From contig NC_037090.1 of NCBI RefSeq assembly GCF_002994745.2, positions 8,305,501 through 8,369,500 of the forward strand: a DNA stretch of 64,000 nt, in the 5' to 3' direction. Below are positions 9,073 through 29,651 of this stretch, in pieces. Made by a program: the position numbers and the translations under genes. Every line of letters begins with the position of its first letter. The stretch's first letter is position 1. The notes below the pieces were generated by a model. That model saw nothing but the letters and a program-made list of their open reading frames with translations, made no database searches and was not told where the DNA came from. The DNA comes from Rosa chinensis. Lineage: Eukaryota > Streptophyta > Magnoliopsida > Rosales > Rosaceae.

Positions 9073-11850
9073 TGTTACGTCCCGTACCTCAATTTACCTG
9101 TTTGCTAGTCATTTGGACGGTAAAACTTTTACTTTTTACTTTGTTTCGATACTTTTAGTGGCCTAAAAAGTTGACTTTTTGTTCGGGTCAAAATTTGAGA
9201 AAATGCTCTTCATGAAAGTCGTAGAGGACGTTAAACCAAACGCTTGCATATGTGGTACGTAAAAATCGGAGTTCGTATGCAAAAGTTATGGCCAAAATAC
9301 TAAAATTTCCGTTCATGATAACTTTCTATATATAGAGAAAGTACTGTGGTAAGTTTCGACATTTTTCCAGAAACTTACCGAGCTTTCTGGGGTCTTCTTT
9401 GTCCGACCATATCTTCCTCCATAGGCCTCCAATCGACTTGATTCCAAAAGAAATTTTTCTCACCTTGACGTCGCCTATAATTTCTCTGAAGACATCGGGG
9501 TGAAAAACGAACTGTGGAGGGAGCTGCAAGGCCGAGAAGCCGCATAGCTCGAGCTGGAAATCGCCTCCCTGCACCAGCTGATATCTTCCGATTCCGGCCA
9601 CCCCAGACTACCAAGTTAGGTTCTTGGAAGCGACTTGGGACGTAGATGATGCTCCCCGAAGATTTTGCCGAGATTTGAAGCGTGGAGGAAGAATCGACGG
9701 TTTGAAGTTGGAGGTTACTATTCACGATTCGGGTTCAACCTTCCCCTTAATTGTTGAGGTACTTCCGCTCATTTTCTAACTTGGTCACAGTTGAAATAAT
9801 TAATGGGTGTGTTGAGAAGGTGCTACTGCCAAATTTTGGTGGCCATTGGAGTTGGTGGCAGTAGCGGCGGCGCCGCCACTGTGGGCGGCGGTAGCGGCGG
9901 CTAGGGTAGCTTTTTAATTTCAATTTCTGGCTAGTTAAATGTTATAATTATCATAGAACTTATATATGAAGTTTGGTGAGGATTGGTGGAGTTTTGAATT
10001 GGTTATAAATTTCTAAAGATTTGGATTTCGGTTAATGTTAATCGTGAATTCGATTGTCGGATTTCCTCCATAGTTGTTATATAGTCTGAAATCGACGAGT
10101 GGGCAGTGTTGGTGAAGTTTGGTTGGATGTGGAAGAGGATTGGAGAAGTTGAGGTTATGGGTTTTGAGATTTAATTATTGATTATAGTAAAATTACTTTC
10201 CGTCCGGTAATTATTTATGTACGAATAATTGTGTACAGGACGAGGTACCGAGCTTTTGCTCGATGAAGGAACTCGTATACGTGATCGCCTGAATAGTACT
10301 GTGAGTGGACTTTTGTTTTTAAATAATGATGCATGCATTTATTTCTTAAAGTCATGCTCTAGTTATTTATCATATTACATTTTGAGCATATAATTGTTTT
10401 CGGATTCCTGATTTTGATTTATCACGAGGAATTACTTTCATTGATGAGTTTCATGAAGTGATTATGAATTATTCCGGTTGTGTTTTTTTGGATATTAATT
10501 TTTTCATGCCCGGATTCGAAACTTTGAATTATGTTGTTTTTCAACAAAGTATTTTCCAAAATGAAATATTAGTTCATTATTGAACTTCCTTGCTTATTCA
10601 TTATTGACCCGAGAATATTTTGGCGTGTGGGACACGCCGTTGACTTATTGATCTTTCCTATTTATTTATCGACTTCCGATTTTGGCATTGGGAATGCCTT
10701 GATGATGATTTTAGAATTGGTTTTGTTTCGGTTTACGGGGATTACGATTTATTATTATTTCTCACCTTTTTGCTATTGATTTGGAGATACTTTTGGCTTG
10801 TGGGACACGTCGTTGGAAATTCTTTTACGAGAGATGGGGGAAGCCTTATGTATTTTGGATTTACTGGATTTTCGGTTATGTTACCCTGTGCCATACTGAG
10901 GGGTGATTTTATCATGCTAGCATTGATTTTTCTGCCTTTGTGGCGCGGTGATGGGATCACCGTAGCCCTCTGCCTTTGTGGCGCAGGTTACTGTCTATGT
11001 GACAGTAATTCTGTAGCCCGGTATCCTATCGCTACACTTAGTGGCGTAAGGGTATATTACGGGAGTAATGGGAGTATTTTAGCCTGGGAGGCTATCACTC
11101 GAGCCTGGGAGGCTCACTTGTATGGCTATCATCTTCCCCTACTTATACTATTTTTGACTAGCGGGGACTAGTCTGAGTTTTCTTAACCAGCGGGGCTGGT
11201 CTTATATTTTCGAGTATTGAAATTTCGATCTTTTACTCTGTTGTTGTGGCTAGCGGGGCTAGTCGGTTTTCTGGAGTTCAATGTTTTTCGGATTATTTTC
11301 TTAAGTGTTTTATAAATGTTGCATGCATCCGGATTTTATATATATATCGAAAAAATGTGGGAAAGTATGAAGTTTTATTTTGTTTTATTCATATTAAATT
11401 ATTTATTTTTGTTCACTCACGCTAACGTGTTTTTCAATTACTTTCCCCTGGGCCCTTCGGTTTCAAATGCCCAGTTTGCAGGCGAAATTAGTTGAGGTCG
11501 GGCGTACATTGGAGTTGAGGCATAGACAACAGCGTGGCTTCCGCGTTTTTATTTGATTTAAGTTTTCCTTGATCACCCTTGCTGTTAGATTTGCTCTGAT
11601 TACCTGAGGAAATTAATGTTATTTAAGTTGTGTTTTGTGTCATATGATTTTGGTTGATGTTGTTTGGGGGAGCAGAGTGGCTCCAGGAGAATAAGGATGG
11701 GTTGATTTAGGAGCGTAAATTTTCTTTCTACAGGTTTTGGGTAGTTCATTTTAGGGGAAGTTCTGCCAAATTTTTGGAAGAATTTCTTCTAAGGTGGACC
11801 CCGCAGGGCCACTTCGGATTTCAGGGTGAAATCTGGGGCGGGTCCTGTCA
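9073..11850 (+). mobile_element. Solo LTR (2.8 kb) inserted in the MULE
   Basis: Starts TGTTACGTCCCGTACC and ends GGGGCGGGTCCTGTCA, with the 5-bp duplication tcatc on both sides (9068-9072 and 11851-11855). No gag/pol, primer site or second LTR is present, so it is a solo LTR left by recombination. A TATA box (TATATATAG, 9327-9334) lies only about 255 bp from the 5' end, so most of the LTR would be transcribed R-U5. Length and termini fit Tekay/Del-type chromoviruses (inference). Short ORFs at 9326-9725 and 10742-11171 are not conserved genes. Confidence 0.85.
10946..11264 (+). repeat. serial short hairpins in the solo LTR
   Basis: Successive stem-loops: 10946-10962 (cggtgat/atcaccg), 10988-11008 (ttactgtc/gacagtaa), 11030-11046 (cgctac/gtggcg), 11056-11069 (attac/gtaat), 11080-11094 (tagcc/ggcta), 11101-11115 (gagcc/ggctc), 11156-11173 (gactag/ctagtc), 11186-11200 (accag/ctggt) and 11249-11264 (gctag/ctagt). 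Loops repeat the words tggga, ggga or cgggg while the stems differ. Function unknown. Confidence 0.75.
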
Positions 11851-12034
11851 TCATCATCAGCGGGAGAGTCGATGATGCTTAAGCCTACTTTACTACTACC
11901 CCAGCTCCTTTTATGCCCGTGAAGAGGTGGTCTTGGGTAACTAAAGGGGATGCCTAGATTCGAAAACACCCTGAAATCTAGAGGCGAAGTTGGGCTCCTA
12001 ACTGAGAATGCAGACATAGAAGTCTCCTACTCTC

Positions 12035-12214
12035 CTAGACAGTTTCAAGATTAGCGCAAGCTCAAGATTGAAAGTCGAAATAGCCAAAGAGGCAGCCGCC
12101 GGAGTCAAAAGATACAACGCCTTCTTGCAAGAACTCTCCGACCCAATTCAGTTCCCAAGCATTGACAACCTCCGGAGAAGATTGCTTGAAGGTTTTAATC
12201 CTGGGTTTGAATAG
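12035..12214 (+). pseudogene. unidentified open fragment inside the MULE
   Basis: A 59-codon open stretch ending in a stop; a recognisable-looking part reads YNAFLQELSDPIQFPSIDNL. It has no ATG at its start and I cannot name its source gene. The composition looks coding, so it may be a second captured exon in the opposite orientation to the SWIB/Plus-3 piece. Confidence 0.35.
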
Positions 12215-12395
12215 CAAGCAGCAACAAGATCTGAATTAGCCGAAGCCGATGTATCTTTCTTAAACAATTTTATTTCTTAAACAATTTCATACAGAACTGA
12301 AGAAGAAGAAAAAGAGTAATATGAGTAGATTACCGGGAAGAAGTTATCATTAGAGAGCATGAAAATGAGGAAGTCTTTTAACAGCCTCATGAAGC

Positions 12396-13004
12396 TTAAG
12401 AAGATTTCGTCCTCACAAAGCTCCCCACGAGTTTGTCATCAAACACCCGAGCCTTGTCCTGCTTCAGCAGAGCTTCCACCACCGACCTGCTAAGGTACAC
12501 CAGCTTCAAATTCTACGAAATCACGGCGGCGTAGCAGCTTTTCAGAACAGGAGGAGGCATATGCAGAGCGGCGGCTCTCCTCTTCAGCTTCTTCCTCTGT
12601 TGCTGTCGCCACTTATCCTAGTCCTCCTCATCCAAACCGTTGTCGTCGGACTCATCCGACGAATCATCGGAATCATCCTCGAGATTATCAGTGAAATGCG
12701 GCTGGAATAAATTGTAGATCTTGATCCAAGCAATGGTTTTCCTGCCGAATAGAGAATGAATCCCTTGGTCACAGACGATCCTCTTCTTCTTCGTCGGGTA
12801 TAGAAGCGTATGGTGGTTGACATAGTCGGTGATAATCGTAGCGACATTGTATTGGGAGATCTGCTTCGTCAGCCAAGCCTGGCCCATCCCCACCACGGCC
12901 ACTGTAGCCGGACCGTCATCGCCGCGCCATAGGTAAGCGTTAAATCTGCCAAACAGCACCCTCCCCAGATCGAATTCAAGGAACCCCACCTGGATCGATT
13001 TCAA
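12396..13004 (-). pseudogene. captured SWIB + Plus-3 domain gene fragment
   Basis: The first part (13004-12618, 128 codons) contains a SWIB/MDM2-like domain: KQISQYNVATIITDYV, then PTKKKRIVCDQ and HSLFGRKTIAWIKIY, followed by an acidic tail. After a stop and frame change, 12600-12396 reads LKLVYLSRSVVEALL and DDKLVGSFVRTKS, the start of a Plus-3 domain. This SWIB-then-Plus-3 order is that of plant proteins like Arabidopsis At5g08430 (SWIB/Plus-3/GYF, chromatin-linked). Typical family members are several times longer, and here stops interrupt the frame, so it is a transduplicated fragment and not a gene. Confidence 0.7.
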
Positions 13005-13267
13005 TGGAGATTGAAATGAGGAGTGTACGGGTTAGGGTTTGGTTCATAAGAGCCGATTCGAAGTGGGATTGAGCAAATTTGGAGGATCATCTCGTCGGAG
13101 GATGAAGTCCGACATTGAATTGCCTCCCTCTCTCTCTCTCAGGTGATTTGGGGAAAATGGGAGTCGAGAGGAGTGTGTCGTGTAGAACTGCAGATCCAGT
13201 TTTTTTTTTTTTTTTAATTAGTTAGTAGTGAAAGACCATTCTACCCTTAATAAAAATATCATATGGG

Positions 13268-13426
13268 ACCCACGTCAGCAAACAAATGGAACCGTTAGAG
13301 ATTTTTGACGGAAATATCACGTTGATGTCAAAATACGTGTTTGGGTATCACATTGATACTTTTGAGAATTCGGGTATCAAATTGGCCTTGGCAGCATAGT
13401 TTGAAGACGGTGACTGAATTTTTCTC
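13268..13426 (-). repeat. MULE right terminal inverted repeat
   Basis: Reverse complement of the left repeat; ends exactly next to the right caaaaacta duplication. Confidence 0.88.
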
Positions 13427-13435
13427 CAAAAACTA

Positions 13436-14056
13436 ATACAAGAGATTCAAGAGAATAATGAAGGTACTAATACAAATGTATAATGGAGAGACTAGTATAG
13501 ACTTGTCGGCCACTTTTCTTAAGCACCTAGGAGTACTGGCAGTTTTGTAATGTTTCCTACATTATTCGTTTCCACTTTGAACGATGTAAGACGGAGACAA
13601 TCAAACAAATGGAGAAAATTAAAGGCATAGTTGGAGAGCAAACAAGAGTTGCCTAGTGCAATCCACTCGGGTATCCAACTCAAAATGCGCATCTCTGGTT
13701 CATAGGAAAACCAAAACTAGTGGATACCACCTTTCACTTGTTCTTTTTGCTACGAGTTAATAGACTATACAGTCTTCTTTTCTTAACCATTGGTATGCAA
13801 AACAAACACTAAGAGATGCACATTTGATTAGTAATTGTTAGCAACAACTTTACAGTGATCACCGCCATCTTGTTTAATTGTTCTGTTACATCAATAAGAT
13901 TACAGACACTATCTATGTAGTATGTACCCTTCACCATTATTCACCATTTTGCAGACCAAAACCGATATCATTTTACACTCAGAAATTAGCAGGAGATGCT
14001 ATTTTTCTTCCTATTTAAAACCAAAGAAGGTGAATGAACTCCAAGTCCTCAGGCTG
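13436..14056. other. spacer and 3' region of the LRR receptor kinase
   Basis: AT-rich, no coding signal. The part next to 14057 is probably the 3' UTR of the minus-strand kinase gene. Confidence 0.5.
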
Positions 14057-20690
<6,634 letters not shown>

Positions 20691-22613
20691 TCTAACAATC
20701 AAAAACAACCAATATTCAGCAACAGAATCAAATCAATCAATCAACAAAGGAAAAAAAGACAAAGTTTGAAACTTTTCAAAGATTTCGAAAGCAAGGTGAT
20801 ACCTTTTGAGTTAAAGATGTGGACTTTGAGACTAGTTGCGTGAGTTTTTGCAGAACTCAAGTGAGAGGCTTAAAGGGTTGTGGTACTCGGTCGTCGTCAT
20901 GATGATGATCTTCATTATAATCTCTGAGACTAACTCTGGCTTTGCCTATCGTCATGGTTTGCCTGGTTGTAAGTACAGGTTAGTTTTTCTAAACTATTTT
21001 AATCTGATAGTGAAAGCTGAAAAGATAAGAGCTTGATGGAGAACCTTGGGGTCTCCTACTTCTCTTTGTCTCTTTCTGACTCTCACCCTTCAATTTTCTC
21101 GGCGTGAGAGTTGGGGAGAGTGAGACAATGAAATTTAGGGGGGGGGGGGGGGGGAGAGTTGACTTTTCTTTGACCCTTTGGAGGGTACCAAACCCGCCAT
21201 TTTTTTTAAAGTGCTTCTGGGTGGGGGGCGAATTGGATCTTTGTTCTTTGCTTATAAAACTCGTTTAGATAATTGAAAAGGAGTAAACCCACGTTTACTT
21301 GAATTTTATGCCCCCAAGTGATTCCCTTTCACACTAAGTAACAAAATTGAGATGTAGATTTTAGATTGTTTAAGCTTTTTCTTTGTGGGATTAATTGGAT
21401 TGTTTAATCTTGAGTGTAAGCATTGTCAATCAGAATATTGGGATATATGACAAGGTGCTGATGCTTGTACTTTGGGGCATAATTTAAGTGGAGCTTAAAT
21501 GACGTTGATCCTGGTTTTAAGTTTAGACTTTAGATGACACACCGAAAAGGTTTCTAGAAATTTATTTTTCTACAAAAACAGTTAAGAACTTTTGTCCGTG
21601 TTCGTTACATACACATGCAGTGAGAGATCTTATCTGTTCACATCTTCCCCCCACAAATCCGGATTAGTAGAGTCTAGATATACATTTTCTAAAGTTTACT
21701 AATAAAAGTCACATAAGGTGGCTCCACTTTCACTAATCACCAAGACAAGACAAAAGGCAGCCGCCCTCTTCAAAATATATCTTGGAATTGCCGGTGTCTG
21801 CAATCCTTAAATAACAGAATAGCTCATGTCACTACAGCTATGCACACCGATATGATCGTTTTATGAAGACTCAATCTGAAATCTGCATTAATGGACATTC
21901 CAGATGATGACCTAAGAACCATCTGGGGATTCTGAAATCTTAAAAACCCCAAAACTTTAGTGGATTTAAATAGTTGTACACAGCTCGGATTGTGTAGGGC
22001 TTTGGTGAGGTAGATGCTTTTGTACTTTGAAGAACATCTGGAAATTGGAATTGTCAAATGAGAGCTGTCATTTTCTTTTTCAGTCCAAAAGAGATAAAGA
22101 AAAAAGAAAAAACATATATTTTCTATTTTTCTAAAGGATATCAGACGAAGCTTCTCATGTTGATCATATAATTCAGAAAGATAAGCCAGGCTGCCATTTG
22201 CATACTTGGTCTTGATATGTGGTGTCAACTTCCATATAATCAACTAGTAGGTCAACAAAATTATTGTTAAGTGATTATGTCCACAAAATAATGGATAGTC
22301 AGTAAGGAGGATCAGTCGATTCTTTTCAAGTGGCTGGGTGACAATTTTAAAATGTCGAGGCAACATTTCAACTCCATTCAAAATGTGAAGGTTTACATTT
22401 CTAAGTCTGTAATATTGGGTTTGCTCAGGATGAGAGAAGATGATCCAATAGAAGCTTCCCTTTTTACCACATAGGTATTACATTAATTTGTCTTACAATC
22501 ATTTACCATGTAACTGGGTGAGTTGATAACGTAAGAAGTGTTCTTACTCCATCTGTACTGATTTGCAGCGCTAAGCCAGTAGTAGAAACAACTTGAGCTT
22601 CTCTAACTGGTAG
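20691..22613. other. spacer with kinase promoter and 3' region of the acetyltransferase
   Basis: Contains the 5' UTR/promoter of the minus-strand kinase and, near 22400-22613, the probable 3' UTR of the acetyltransferase. A run of 17 G (21138-21154) lies about 450 bp upstream of the kinase ATG. Nothing else recognised. Confidence 0.5.
21138..21154 (+). repeat. poly-G tract (17 G)
   Basis: Uninterrupted G run in the upstream region of the LRR-VIII kinase; on that gene's coding strand it is poly-C. Confidence 0.9.
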
Positions 22614-25088
<2,475 letters not shown>

Positions 25089-26450
25089 GTTGTTGCTGTG
25101 GAGCTGTGTGACTGTAACTGTGCTGGTGTGGATGATGGATATATTGCTTGCCTTCAGAAACCACTCCTTTCTCTTGAGAAGACCACAGGGGCAAACCTAC
25201 TTGGGTTCTCTGGCATGGGATTGGGTGTCCCAACTTCTGTTTTCCCCTCATTGCCCTACCTCCATCGAACATATTACACGGTGCCATTATGGGCTTAAAT
25301 ATTTTTCTTTTAAATGTGGCTGGAAAACTCGACTCAAAAAAGAGTGTCACATGCCAATACATTCGACCTGTTACATTGTCAAATAGAATACTACCTAACG
25401 AGGGCCATGCTGTTGCTAGGCAATGGCTACTCGAGCACTGGAGTGGGCAACAATGTCTCAGTTCTGTGGGCAAAAAGAATTAAAGAACAACTAAGTAAAG
25501 AACAAGTTTAAAAGCATAGTATTAGAATAGTTTCAAACTAGTCTACCAATACAGTTAGTTTTCTTTCAAATCTAATCAGTGTATTTATTATATCATACAT
25601 TGATATACCATAAACAAATCTCTACTATTTACATTTTCTACAATTAGACGTGTGGTCAAGGCCCAGTTGAGAAAAATTGTATTGTCTATTCATTCAATTT
25701 CATGCAAACATAATAACATGGGTACTAGACCCATATAATAGTCTGGTAAGCATAGAAGAAAATCATATCTTGTTCATAATGCAGTCTCAGACTGTCCGTC
25801 AACAAAGCTCCAAAAGCCAATAATTTAGTCTCAAGAAAAATAGAGTGGAGCGTGTACTTGTGCAATTCCACCTCTCTCTCTCTCTCTCTCTAATAATAGC
25901 ATCTTTATTGAGTTCCGAGCCATCTCTGTCACTTTCAGTCCACGCTACTAGTCTTTTCAGTATGTTCTTTTCAGTGCTCTCATTTTTACCTTTATTTGGT
26001 CAAAAATGGTCGCATAAATTCTGTTTAATACAATTTATTCCACAAATTGATGAACATTTACAACCATGCATGGTGCTGCACAATAACGGCTTTCAACTCT
26101 AAAAATTTGAAGAGAGCCTGGCAGCCTGCATTAGAGTAGTCCCAAATCAGACAAAGCATTTCTTTTGCTGTGTTTAATTATGTTTATCTTCGCACAGAAA
26201 TAGAAAAAGCAAGAACGCAATACAAGACAAAGGAATGATGAAGAAGAAGAAGCAAAAGCAAAAGTGGCTGCAGTAGTGCCAGCGAGCATGTCCTTTCAAC
26301 AAAAAGCAGGGGGCGCGGATGTGATTTGATCCACACCAAGGGGCCATTTACGTAAAAAGGAAACTGAGATAAAGAGAATCAATGAATGAATGAATGAAGC
26401 TCACCATCATCATGATCCAAAACACTGTTTGAGATTCAGTGGTGGTTTTA
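25089..26450. other. divergent intergenic region
   Basis: Separates the minus-strand acetyltransferase from the plus-strand NPH3 gene, so it holds both promoters. Contains a CT microsatellite at about 25871-25890 and a purine-rich (gaagaagaagaa) stretch near 26240, likely 5' UTR of the NPH3 gene. Several short overlapping ORFs at 25027-25511 lack any family match. Confidence 0.5.
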
Positions 26451-29147
26451 ATGGGAATGGTTTCTGAGAACCCTTTTGCTTTTTCTAACCGTTCTCCTAA
26501 GCTCTGCAACTCCTTCACCACTCGGTATAACCCCTCTCTTCTTTCACAATGTCCATTTACTCTTTAGCTTTTCAAGTTTTCAAGTTCACGTTCATGGGTT
26601 GTGCAAGTGTTTTGCTTTGCATTGCATATATATTATGTACTTTCTGTTTATGTAGCTCATGTTTTGTACTCTTTGTCTGGCCTTGTTTGAGTCTATAATG
26701 GTGCTGAAGTACAATTCTTGAACGTGGGGGGTTAAGCTTTGGTTAGTTAATTAACATATCAGACAGAACTTAACAATTTAAATTGATAGCTTCAATCTCT
26801 ACAAATATTGTTCTTATAAGGATTTGGAAGGAAAGTTGTTGTTCTACTTATATATTGATACGAAAAAGAATTGAATCCAAGATCTACGCTTTACATATAT
26901 CATTTCATGTTAGCTCTGGCAGCTTGTTGGTGACTTGGTGTTTTGGCTATTATTGACTTTAAATATGTGCTATAGCATCTGCAAAGAAACTGGTTGATCT
27001 TAGGTTTTATGGCCAACATGAGAATTGAGATTTTTTTTCTTCCTCATTTGCAACCTTGTTGTCTTTTGCTTGTGGAATTGAATGTTGTTAAATTGATAAA
27101 CTTGGATGTGGAGAGCCCCAATTCTTTGCTGGTCGTATTCTTGAGTCAATCATGCTGGTTGTTCACTGCTATATTGGAGGTTTTATGTTCATGCAGTATC
27201 TTTTCGGATGTTGCTGGGGACATTACAATCGTTGTCGATGGAGAATCCTTCTTACTTCACAAGGTAAACTCATATACCTGACATGTGGCTTTAAAGGCCA
27301 AGTCACATCTGATTGTAAAGATTTTGAAGTTTCAATTGGTGAAGTTCATGGCCTTTGTAGCCTTACATTTCTGTTTTGTTGAAGTTTCCATTGGTGTCTC
27401 GAAGTGGAAAGATTCGGAAAATGGTTGCAGATGCCAAGGATTCAGCTGCAAAATTGGAGCTCCACAACATACCAGGAGGACCACAGGCATTTGAACTTGC
27501 AATGAAATTTTGTTATGGCATGAACTTTGAGATCACAAGCGGAAATGTTGCCCATCTTCGCTGCGCTGCTGAATACTTGGAAATGTCTGAAGACTATAGG
27601 GATGAAAACCTTATTGAGCGAACAGAGATTTACCTGAATGATGTTGTAGTTCAAAGTCTTGAGAAGTCAGTGGAAGTCCTCACCACCTGCCAAACACTAC
27701 CTCCTATAGCCGAGGAGGTTGGAATTCCAAGCAGATGTGTGGAGGCTATTGCCACCAATGCTTGTAAGGAACAATTGATGTCAGGGTTGTCTATGTTAAA
27801 TTGTGATGGTGAATCTCCTGAGCTTAAGAGTGGTTGTCTCGAGTGGTGGGTTGAAGATCTCTCATTGCTAAGGATCGAATACTATCAGAGGGTTATTTTT
27901 GCCATGCAAAGAACAGGTGTTCGACCAGATAGCGTTGTTGCATCTTTAATGCATTTTGCTCAAACATCCTTAAAGGGTATTGGAAAATGTCAAGTTTGGA
28001 AAAAGCCAGATAGCTTACCAGAACATGACCAAAGGACTATTGTGGAAACCCTTATAAGCTTAATGCCAACAGAGAAAAGCTGTTCGGTGCCACTGAGTTT
28101 TATGTTTGGAATGCTGAGGATGTCAATCATGGTGGATGCTGCAATTGCCTGCAGGCTCGAGATTGAAAGGAGGATTGCTTACAGGTTGGAGATGGTTACA
28201 CTAGATGATATCCTTATACCGTCCATTTTTGCAGGGGGTTCACTGTATGATGTTGATACCGTTCATCGAATACTGGTGAACTTCCTACAGCGGATTGAAG
28301 AAGAAGAAGATGAAGACTGTGGATATGAGTCGGAAGGCATTGCTAATTCTCCGAGCCATGGTTCATTGTTGAAAGTTGGACGGCTTATTGACTCATATCT
28401 AGCTGAAATTGCTCCTGACCCATACCTCAGCTTGCAAAAGTTCGTTGCTATGATTGAAGTACTGCCTGATTATGCTCGAGTCATCGATGATGGACTTTAC
28501 AGGGCGGTTGATATATATTTGAAGGCAAGTTATCAACATATATCAATTGTATAAGACATGTTCTTGTGTATTTTTTAAGTCACAACACATGCTTCTTGAA
28601 TTGACTTTATGTTCTTGTTTAGGTACATTCAATGCTAACTGAACAAGAATGCAAGAAGCTCTGCAAGTTTATAGACTGTCAAAAGCTCTCTCAAGAAGCC
28701 TGCAACCATGCTGCACAAAATGATCGGCTCCCAGTACAAATGACAGTGAGGGTTCTGTATTTCGAGCAGGTCCGATTGAAGACTGCACTGTCAGGAAACT
28801 CAGGAGATGGGTTTGTCTCGCAGAGAATAAGCAGCGGGGTACCAAGTGCAGCCATGTCCCCCCGAGATAACTATGCTTCATTGAGGAGAGAAAACCGAGA
28901 ACTGAAGCTGGAGATCTCAAGAATGAGAGTGAGGCTGAGCGAGTTGGAGAAAGAGCAGTTGTTTATGAAACAAGGAATGATGGACAAGACAGGAAATGGC
29001 AAAACTTTCTTGACCTCAATATCTAAGGGGATTGGAAAAATGGGAATTTTTAGTGGTCAAGCAGGAGGTAAACGACAGAAATCGAGTAGGAAGTCCCGGG
29101 GATCGGAGGGGAAAACTGGTAGGGGTAGGAGGCACTCTCTTTCCTAG
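26451..29147 (+). CDS. BTB/POZ and NPH3 domain protein (NRL family)
   Basis: Plant-specific NPH3/RPT2-like family; members act as adaptors for CUL3 ubiquitin ligases and in phototropin or auxin-transport signalling at the plasma membrane. Four exons: 26451-26524, 27197-27263, 27385-28524 and 28623-29147, giving 601 residues. The N-terminus is MGMVSENPFAF; a second ATG at 26457 could also serve. A BTB domain spans about residues 26-125 (GDITIVVDGESFLLHKFPLV). The NPH3 domain spans about 200-480, with LPEHDQRTIVETLISLMP and the conserved C-part DPYLSLQKFVAMIEVLPDYA. A coiled coil lies near 515-545 (RRENRELKLEISRMRVRL), and the tail is basic and Ser/Gly-rich. Intron 3 uses a GC donor (AAG/GCAAGT at 28525). 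Intron 1 is long (about 670 bp). Confidence 0.9.
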
Positions 29148-29651
29148 GTAACTTAGAAAGTTTTGAACCTGTAGAAGTTCATTTTCAATGTCATCGTTGC
29201 ACTGGCACATGGATTGGTTGAGCTAGTTCCTGCTCATGGTCTCACTTGTGAAGAGAGCCTGGAGTTTGTACTACAATTCTAACCAAGAGGTAGGTTGACC
29301 ATGAATTCCATCTTATGTATGATCTAAATGTTGTACGAGTAGCTACATTGATCTTTGAAATGCACTTCTTTTGCAAAGTCTCTGTTAGTTTTTTCCCAAC
29401 ACTTGCTAATGAATTAGGGGTTTTAGCTTTCAATTATATGCAAAGCTAAAGCACAAATAGTTAAACAATATAACATGTTATGAATTAGCTTGCCCCTATA
29501 ACAATAACTTGAGAGGACTCTGAACACTGTTATTGTTTTGAAAGCATTGTTCAAATCTCATAAGTAATTAATAAACTGCCAACCCAGAAGAGAAAGTTTT
29601 GCTAGTAGAAATCTTGGACAAGCTTAAGCATAGAATTGCTGATGCACTCAT
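29148..29651. other. convergent 3' spacer
   Basis: Lies between the 3' ends of the NPH3 gene (+) and the V-ATPase gene (-); should hold both 3' UTRs. No coding signal. Confidence 0.5.

Larger units (their letters stand above)
8760..13426. mobile_element. Mutator-like element (MULE) with captured gene fragment
   Basis: Long terminal inverted repeats (8760-8918 and 13268-13426) start gagaaaaattcag and end ctgaatttttctc. They are flanked by an identical 9-bp duplication, caaaaacta, at 8751-8759 and 13427-13435; 9 bp is the Mutator hallmark. Without the solo LTR inserted at 9073 the element is about 1.9 kb. No transposase is visible, so it is non-autonomous. Its interior holds pieces of a plant SWIB/Plus-3 gene, so it fits a Pack-MULE. 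Confidence 0.88.

Noticed and set aside
12584..12847. 87-codon Arg/Ser-rich minus-strand ORF
   Set aside because: Alternate frame of the SWIB/Plus-3 fragment, whose other frame shows the real domain.
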